Assembly (NCBI GenBank): GCA_039208045.1 | Contig: JBCCRH010000180.1 | Location: 1 to 11,222 of the forward strand | Reading direction: 5' to 3' | Length of the DNA stretch: 11,222 nt | Source: JBCCRH01 sp039208045 | GTDB taxonomy: Bacteria > Bacteroidota > Bacteroidia > Chitinophagales > Saprospiraceae | Part shown: positions 6,870-11,222 of the stretch, piece after piece | Numbering within the stretch: position 1 is the stretch's first letter | How the letters are laid out: the number at the start of each line of letters is the position of its first letter | Position numbers and translations under genes: made by a program | Notes under the pieces: model-generated | The model's input: only the letters and a program-made list of their open reading frames with translations | The model's database searches: none | What the model was told of the DNA's origin: nothing

Positions 6870-6941
6870 TTACTGACTTAAGAATTGCGTTTGTGAAAGT
6901 TAAGCTCTGAGAGGGGGGTGAGCCTAAACTGAAAATCTATT

Positions 6942-6973
6942 CAAAGATAAATAGGAATTTTATATAATGCAAA
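6942..6973 (-). promoter_or_regulatory. consensus minus-strand promoter
   Basis: On the minus strand TTTG (6970-6973) is followed after exactly 20 bases by TATCTTTG (6942-6949), a full match to both elements of the Bacteroidota vegetative promoter. The first element lies at the end of the T tract of the hpf terminator. A start near 6935 is predicted, reading toward the terminator at 6537-6574. Confidence 0.6.
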
Positions 6974-6998
6974 AAAAGGCAAGCCCGAAAGGCTTGCC
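6971..6998 (-). terminator. intrinsic terminator downstream of hpf
   Basis: GGCAAGCC (6978-6985), a 5-base loop and GGCTTGCC (6991-6998) form a perfect 8-bp stem. Read on the minus strand it is followed by seven T. It lies about 170 bases after the hpf stop codon, with no other gene between, so the hpf transcript would have a long 3' untranslated region. Confidence 0.85.
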
Positions 6999-7109
6999 AT
7001 TAATGACATTAACTACTTTTCTTTGTCAATGTCCCCCGATTTATCTTACAGAAAAATTCTTTTTCATTAACTGTATGCCAAAATTAGGAACTTCTCCGCA
7101 TTTACGAAA

Positions 7110-7125
7110 CCCCATAATAATGGGG
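7110..7125. other. small perfect hairpin in the hpf 3' region
   Basis: CCCCAT-AATA-ATGGGG is a perfect 6-bp stem with a 4-base loop, 43 bases after the hpf stop. On the minus strand only TTT follows, so it is a poor terminator. It may protect the transcript end or act as a weak first terminator. The rest of 6999-7167 shows nothing I can name. Confidence 0.35.
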
Positions 7126-7167
7126 CAAGAGAACATCGCACGTATCATTAGGCTGATTTACAGCGAA

Positions 7168-7470
7168 TTATCTTTTTGGGAGTTGCTCTTTAAATTTAAT
7201 GACCTGTCGTCTGATTTTATCACTAGCAACTGCTACCGCTTTTTCAAAAGAATCAGAACGCTCCTCCGCAAAAAACGTATGATTGGGCACATTAATCCGC
7301 ACCTCTGCAATTTGTTCCTCCGCCACCGTATGGCGCTTATCCGCTATGCGGAGAAAAATATCGGTTGCTAAAATGGGGCTGAAGAAGGTTTCAATCTTTG
7401 TTAATTTCTCTTCGATAATCCCCTTCAAGTAGTCATTTACTTCAAAACTTGCATGAATATTGATCTTCAT
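7168..7470 (-). CDS. hpf: ribosome hibernation promoting factor, short HPF/YfiA (RaiA) family
   Basis: A 100-residue protein of the short HPF/RaiA type, which binds the decoding centre of the 30S subunit in stationary phase and blocks mRNA and tRNA binding. The family pattern is clear: MKINIHASFEVNDYLKGIIE at the N terminus, a helix KLTKIETFFSPI, then strands around FLRIADKRH and EVRINVPNHTFFAEE, and the basic second helix SFEKAVAVASDKIRRQVIKF. There is no C-terminal dimerisation domain of the long HPF type. The start at 7468-7470 was chosen because it matches the family's N terminus; an upstream ATG at 7512 would add 14 unrelated residues. It is divergent from the secreted protein gene at 7543, with 72 bases between the two starts, and has its own terminator. 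Confidence 0.9.
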   Translation of the reverse strand: MKINIHASFEVNDYLKGIIEEKLTKIETFFSPILATDIFLRIADKRHTVAEEQIAEVRINVPNHTFFAEERSDSFEKAVAVASDKIRRQVIKFKEQLPKR

Positions 7471-7542
7471 ATTCGTTAATTTAGTGGTGATTAGAATGTC
7501 AAACTCATACACTAAAAGTAGCTACCCTTCAGTTGAAATACT

Positions 7543-8826
7543 ATGATAGAAATCATACAGAACTATGATAATCCTCAAATACGCGCAAAGCACGATTCAA
7601 GCCAGTGGTATCTTACAAAAATAGGTATACTCGTGTGCATAGCTATACTGCTTCCTGGTAGAGGGATGGGGCAATCTTATGAAGGCCAGTGGGTAGGTTG
7701 GCTAAGTCAAGATGGGAAGCGCGATACATTCACGTACCAGGTGGGGCTAGAGCAAAAGGGGGATAGCTTTCAGGGCGAGTCGTTTTCTGCTACCGCAAAT
7801 GCCAAGGCAACGGCTCAGTTTCAAGTCATTGCTACTGCGGAGGGGGAGCAGCTCGTTCTGCAAGAAATTCAACAGCTTTCGCCAAAAAAGCCCAAGTGGT
7901 GCCTCAAATATGTACAGCTCAATTGGAGTACTCAGGATGGCTTACCTGTACTTTTTGGTAAATGGCAAGCCAACGGATGTACACCCGGAACGATTTGGTT
8001 GCAAAAGAAAGGTAAGAAAATAGAAACGTCTAGTACAGAAACCTTGCCCTTCGAAATGACAGGCAAGTGGACGGGCGTGCTCAAGCAGTCAGATCGAGAT
8101 TATGGATTTTATTACGCCTTTGAGCTATATCCCGATCAGCTAGGGCAGTCCTACATCGTTTCGGAGGCCAATGGGGGCAGCGCTACCCACGAGCTGAACT
8201 GGTCTTTTGATGCGGCTAGCCAACAACTAACGCTTACCGAACAGGCTATCCTAGAAAAATCAGATGGCGATTGGCGATGGTGTATCAAAAGCGGCACCTT
8301 GAAGCGTTCCCAAGATGGCCTCAAATATACGCTCGAAGGCCCCTGGCAAGGGTATTTAGAGGGTAGTGATGGCTCGACTATGAATTGCGCACCTGGCATA
8401 TTGTATTTAGAAAAACCAATTCTACAGCAAGAGCAGCAGTCGGTCGCCTACGCATTTGAACCTTATGAGGCAAAGCTAGATCGCAAAGTGCAAGTCGAGC
8501 GTCTCATTGAGGTGCAGAGCGAGACGCTGAGAATAAAAATTTGGGATAATGGTACCGTAGATGGCGACGTAGTCACCATTTTTCTAAATGGAGAACAGCT
8601 CGTAGAGAACTTTAAAGTCACCAAGCGCAAACGCGGATTTCCTGTAAAAATCAATACCAAAGGCGATAACTATCTCATCCTCCATGCGGAGGACTTGGGG
8701 GACATTTCACCCAACACTGTTGCGGTGTCCATTGATGACGGCACCAGAGAGCAAGTCATCATTCTGAGCTCTAACCTGGAAGAGAGCGGAGCATTGATGA
8801 TCCGAAAATTTCAGATGAAAGAGTAA
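7543..8826 (+). CDS. secreted protein of unknown function with two tandem repeats and a C-terminal beta domain
   Basis: I do not recognise a named family. A hydrophobic segment at residues 25-43 (IGILVCIAILLPGRGMG) followed by Gln44 looks like a signal peptide with an unusually long 24-residue N-terminal region; no later ATG would shorten it sensibly. Two repeats follow, about residues 46-155 and 172-291. Each begins with a G-x-W-x-G strand (YEGQWVGWL, MTGKWTGVL), has a central W-C (Cys120, Cys247), then G-x-W-Q and a final C-x-PG-x-x-x-L (Cys146, Cys282). The two Cys in each repeat could form a disulfide. The C-terminal domain (about 310-425) contains IWDNGTVDGDVVTIFLNG and VAVSIDDG and ends near SGALMIRKF; it resembles beta-sandwich domains in exported Bacteroidota proteins. 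It is probably periplasmic or on the cell surface. The gene converges on ypdA with 9 bases between the stops. Confidence 0.8.
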   Translation: MIEIIQNYDNPQIRAKHDSSQWYLTKIGILVCIAILLPGRGMGQSYEGQWVGWLSQDGKRDTFTYQVGLEQKGDSFQGESFSATANAKATAQFQVIATAEGEQLVLQEIQQLSPKKPKWCLKYVQLNWSTQDGLPVLFGKWQANGCTPGTIWLQKKGKKIETSSTETLPFEMTGKWTGVLKQSDRDYGFYYAFELYPDQLGQSYIVSEANGGSATHELNWSFDAASQQLTLTEQAILEKSDGDWRWCIKSGTLKRSQDGLKYTLEGPWQGYLEGSDGSTMNCAPGILYLEKPILQQEQQSVAYAFEPYEAKLDRKVQVERLIEVQSETLRIKIWDNGTVDGDVVTIFLNGEQLVENFKVTKRKRGFPVKINTKGDNYLILHAEDLGDISPNTVAVSIDDGTREQVIILSSNLEESGALMIRKFQMKE

Positions 8827-8835
8827 TACCTATAC

Positions 8836-9804
8836 CTAAACGGATGCTGTTGCTGTTTGCAAATAGTGCTCCACAATGCGCGAGCCATGATCCCGCGTAT
8901 TTTCAATAAACAGCTTGCTGGTAGCCATCCCCGCACACACTACCCCCGCCAGATAGACGCCAGGCAGATTAGTCTCTAAAGTCTCCTCATCAAACACTGG
9001 GCGCTGCTGATCCTCTTGGATGGCAATTCCGAGGGCGCTTAAAAAGTCAAAGTTAGGCTGGTAACCCGTCATGGCTAATACAAAATCGTTCTCAATGGTA
9101 AAGCGGCCATCTGGCCCTTCCAGTACCACTTCACAAGGTCGAATTTCCTTAACTACCGTGTTGAAATGCGCAGTAATACTACCTTCTTTAATGCGATTCT
9201 CAATATTGGGCCGTATCCAGTACTTCACCTTTGGGTAAATCTCGCTTTCGCGAATAGCCATCGTTACTTCTGCTCCTTTGTAATAGGTCTCCAAGGCAAC
9301 ATCACAAGCCGAGTTGGCAGCACCCACTACCAACACCTTCATATTGACGTAAGGGTGCGGATCGGTATAGTAATGGGTCACTTTGGGTAAATCTTCTCCT
9401 GGAACATTCAGCAAACGGGGTGTATCATAGAAGCCCGTAGCAATCACTACCCCCGCAGTAGCATAGCTATTATGAGCGGTTTTAACCAAGTAGCCTTTCC
9501 CGCTCTTCTCCAATCGTTCTACCCCCTCATAAAGCTTGATATTCAACCCAAATTGCTGTTGCAACCGCCGATAATACTCTAATGCCTCACTACGTGTAGG
9601 CTTATCGCTATGAGAGATAAAAGGCGTATCTCCTATTTCTAATAATTTAGAAGTAGAGAAAAAGGTCATATTCGTAGGAAAGCGATAAATACTATTTACC
9701 AGCACCCCCTTTTCTAATACGACATAGTTGAGCTTAGCTTTTGCAGCAGCTATCGCACAATTCAAACCGGATGGCCCACCGCCAATAATCACTAAATCAA
9801 GCAT
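8836..9804 (-). CDS. ypdA: YpdA-type bacillithiol disulfide reductase, FAD/NADPH dependent
   Basis: A 322-residue flavoprotein of the YpdA family, which reduces bacillithiol disulfide with NADPH. The FAD-binding GGGPSG lies at residues 8-13. The NADPH-binding GAANSACDVAL block lies near the middle. The family blocks NMTFFSTS, KPTRSEALEYYRRL and ATGFYDTPRLLNVPGEDL are present, and the C-terminal GVYLAGVVCAG holds the second FAD contact. Unlike thioredoxin reductase there is no CxxC. In the Firmicute enzymes a Cys sits in the glycine-rich loop (GGGPCG) and is reported to be needed for activity; here the position is Ser12. Other YpdA-type proteins of this phylum may also lack the Cys, so a different redox partner or mechanism is possible. 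It lies downstream of the sensor kinase gene on the same strand, 91 bases away. Confidence 0.88.
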   Translation of the reverse strand: MLDLVIIGGGPSGLNCAIAAAKAKLNYVVLEKGVLVNSIYRFPTNMTFFSTSKLLEIGDTPFISHSDKPTRSEALEYYRRLQQQFGLNIKLYEGVERLEKSGKGYLVKTAHNSYATAGVVIATGFYDTPRLLNVPGEDLPKVTHYYTDPHPYVNMKVLVVGAANSACDVALETYYKGAEVTMAIRESEIYPKVKYWIRPNIENRIKEGSITAHFNTVVKEIRPCEVVLEGPDGRFTIENDFVLAMTGYQPNFDFLSALGIAIQEDQQRPVFDEETLETNLPGVYLAGVVCAGMATSKLFIENTRDHGSRIVEHYLQTATASV

Positions 9805-9895
9805 GGTAAAGTCTTAAATGAAACACCAATATTGGCTACATACTTCTTATAAGACAATAACGAGTAAGCGTCACCGAAGTTCTAGAAAGTGTTTA

Positions 9896-11222
9896 CTAAA
9901 TAGTCTGATAGAGCTTCATAATACAACCATACAAATCACTAGGTTGAAAAGGCTTCACCAAGTAGTCATTCATGCCAACATCCAAGCACTTTTCTTCTTC
10001 ACTCTTGGAGGCACTAGCTGTGAGGGCAATAATAGGGATAGAGTCTTTTTTTCTGATCTTTATAGTCGCTTCAATACCCGATACCTTAGGCATCTTTATG
10101 TCCATTAAGATCAGGTCGTACTCAGAGGTTTTAAGCTTATCTAGGCACTCTTCTCCATTGGAGGCCACATCTACAGTGATCTGATCGCTCCAGCTGAGCA
10201 GCAGTCGCTTGGTGGCTATTCGGTTGATGGGATGGTCTTCGACCAATAGGAGCCGAAGGGGAGCCGAAGGTTCTGGTACTTTACTGGTCACTACCTCTTT
10301 TGCAGCAACTGTAACTGGAAGTTCAATTTGCAGGATAATTTCTCGTTGATTGCCACTTAATACCGAAAAGGTACCACCAAACGCCCGGATCAGCTTATTG
10401 ATAATCACCTTCTCGACATGTCGCTTAGTATCGATTGTTTCTACTCCTTGCGTATCGTTAGCGCTATCACTCGCCAATGCCATTAACTCTTTGAGGCTAC
10501 TACGAGTAGTTTTACGACTCTTGAAACTTACCGATACAAAAAGCGCTGTTATTTTTTGCGAACTCTTTTTAGAATGCACTTCCATCGTAATCGTGTCTTC
10601 CTCATCACTATATTTTACCGCGTGGTTGAACACATTATTGAGCAGAAGCATCAACTTTTGGGAGTCGCTACTCACCTTTTCCGGTAAATCGTCAGAGCTG
10701 AGCAATCTGCTTTTTACTTTGATCTGCTCCGAGCGAATGTGCAGACTTCGCCGATACGTTTCAAAAAACGCTTTTAGATTGAAGTCTTCTTCTTGAATTT
10801 TTACTTGTTCTGCAAAAAGAATAGAGAAATTCAGCAAATCATTAAATACCACCGATAAGTCATCAAAGGAAGTTTTCAAGCTCGCCAGCAAGTCCTGCTG
10901 CTGCTGATTTAAAGGGGTACTTTCAAAGAGATTGAGCAGATTGGTAATAGAGGAAAGGGGCGTCCTGATATTGAACGAAAGTTCGCTTATTGCATGCTGC
11001 CTAATGGAGTTGTTGGAGCTACTAGCGGTAGTAGGAGGGGCACTCGGAGGCGCTGCTCCGGTTCGGTCGGTAATATCTTGCACACTACCAATAAGTAAGA
11101 TTTTATTACTTACCTCGTCATAGTTGACCTTTGCTGTCAGCTCGATGCGCTTGAGTTGGCGGCCATCTACAATAATTTTATGCTCAATTTTTTGCTGCTC
11201 GCCATACTTGATGACCTTTTCA
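9896..11222 (-). CDS. hybrid sensor histidine kinase/response regulator with degenerate kinase module, 5' end outside the window
   Basis: The frame is open through the right edge. Upstream of the GTG at 11083 it reads KIEHKIIVDGRQLKRIEL... to IGSVQDITDRT, a PAS/PAC domain end. An Ala/Pro/Ser linker leads to a HisKA-like helix pair, an ATPase-like domain and a C-terminal receiver. The receiver is complete: acidic pair Glu-Asp (VEDH), phospho-Asp in LMDIKMP (codon 10100-10102), Thr in ALTAS and Lys in LVKPF. The kinase half is not: the H-box SHEIRTP reads SFNIRTP (Phe at 10973-10975 in place of His), the N-box Asn reads His (NHAVKYS), and the G1 and G2 glycine boxes are absent. It probably cannot autophosphorylate and would be phosphorylated by a partner kinase, or acts without phosphate. 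There is no transmembrane segment in the visible part. Numbering from the true start is unknown. Confidence 0.88.
   Translation of the reverse strand, partial: EKVIKYGEQQKIEHKIIVDGRQLKRIELTAKVNYDEVSNKILLIGSVQDITDRTGAAPPSAPPTTASSSNNSIRQHAISELSFNIRTPLSSITNLLNLFESTPLNQQQQDLLASLKTSFDDLSVVFNDLLNFSILFAEQVKIQEEDFNLKAFFETYRRSLHIRSEQIKVKSRLLSSDDLPEKVSSDSQKLMLLLNNVFNHAVKYSDEEDTITMEVHSKKSSQKITALFVSVSFKSRKTTRSSLKELMALASDSANDTQGVETIDTKRHVEKVIINKLIRAFGGTFSVLSGNQREIILQIELPVTVAAKEVVTSKVPEPSAPLRLLLVEDHPINRIATKRLLLSWSDQITVDVASNGEECLDKLKTSEYDLILMDIKMPKVSGIEATIKIRKKDSIPIIALTASASKSEEEKCLDVGMNDYLVKPFQPSDLYGCIMKLYQTI

Larger units (their letters stand above)
6537..6935 (-). ncRNA. candidate minus-strand RNA of about 400 nt
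   Basis: The interval is bounded by an excellent promoter (6942-6973) and an intrinsic terminator (6537-6574), both on the minus strand, with no convincing protein frame between. The transcript would contain the long palindrome 6707-6869 and could fold into one long hairpin, plus a 5' hairpin AGGCTC...GAGCTT with a C-rich loop. I found no tmRNA, RNase P, SRP or clear 6S RNA signature. It may be a regulatory RNA, or a transcription unit into which a palindromic element has inserted. The 5' end is an estimate from the promoter. Confidence 0.4.

Noticed and set aside
6537..6935. tmRNA, RNase P RNA, SRP RNA or 6S RNA
   Set aside because: None of the conserved core sequences of the first three was found, and 6S RNA cannot be argued from one long hairpin alone.
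6967..7371. Plus-strand frame of 134 codons
   Set aside because: It runs antisense through the hpf terminator and hpf itself and has no recognisable domain or coding pattern.
7471..7512. Longer hpf start at 7512
   Set aside because: The 14 extra residues are outside the HPF family; ATG 7468-7470 matches the usual start.
9826..9835. CCAATATTGG, a perfect 10-bp palindrome between the kinase gene and ypdA
   Set aside because: Too short and A/T-rich to claim as an operator without further copies.
11081..11083. GTG as the start of the sensor kinase
   Set aside because: The frame continues upstream with a clear PAS/PAC sequence to the window edge, so this Val is internal.

Overview
The window looks like chromosomal DNA from a Bacteroidota bacterium, possibly a marine Saprospiria/Lewinella-type organism (the class is a guess). 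The evidence is: promoter-like sites of the Bacteroidota type (TTTG, about 20 bases, TAnnTTTG); A/T-rich start regions without Shine-Dalgarno sequences; a DAHP synthase with a C-terminal chorismate mutase; a YpdA-type reductase; and a lipoprotein/beta-helix protein of a family common in the phylum.

Layout. Positions 1-1103 (minus) hold a beta-helix lipoprotein gene cut by one in-frame TGA at 300-302; the same frame stays open to the window edge. Positions 1287-5558 (plus) hold an aromatic amino acid operon: promoter, a 21-residue Phe/Tyr-rich leader peptide, a terminator, then prephenate dehydratase, a class I aminotransferase, prephenate dehydrogenase and DAHP synthase-chorismate mutase. Positions 5652-6535 hold a monocistronic enoyl-CoA hydratase with its own promoter and a strong UUCG-loop terminator. 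Positions 6462-7167 have no conventional gene. They hold two minus-strand terminators, a very good minus-strand promoter and a 163-bp imperfect palindrome, which together suggest an unannotated minus-strand RNA of about 400 nt. Then come hpf (minus), a secreted protein with two tandem repeats (plus), ypdA (minus) and the 3' part of a hybrid sensor kinase (minus) that runs off the right edge.

How the genes work together. The four operon enzymes make the first committed step (DAHP synthase), the branch point (chorismate mutase), both prephenate exits, and the final transamination to Phe and Tyr. The leader in front carries six Phe and three Tyr codons. Its stop codon overlaps a GGGGC that can pair with the first arm of the terminator stem. 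This is the layout of a ribosome-mediated transcription attenuator that senses both end products at once, and it is the most interesting item in the window.

Other notable points: the sensor kinase has lost the phospho-acceptor His and the recognisable ATP-binding boxes but keeps an intact receiver domain, and YpdA has Ser where the Firmicute enzymes have a redox Cys. Everything here was read by eye; no database search or folding program was run.
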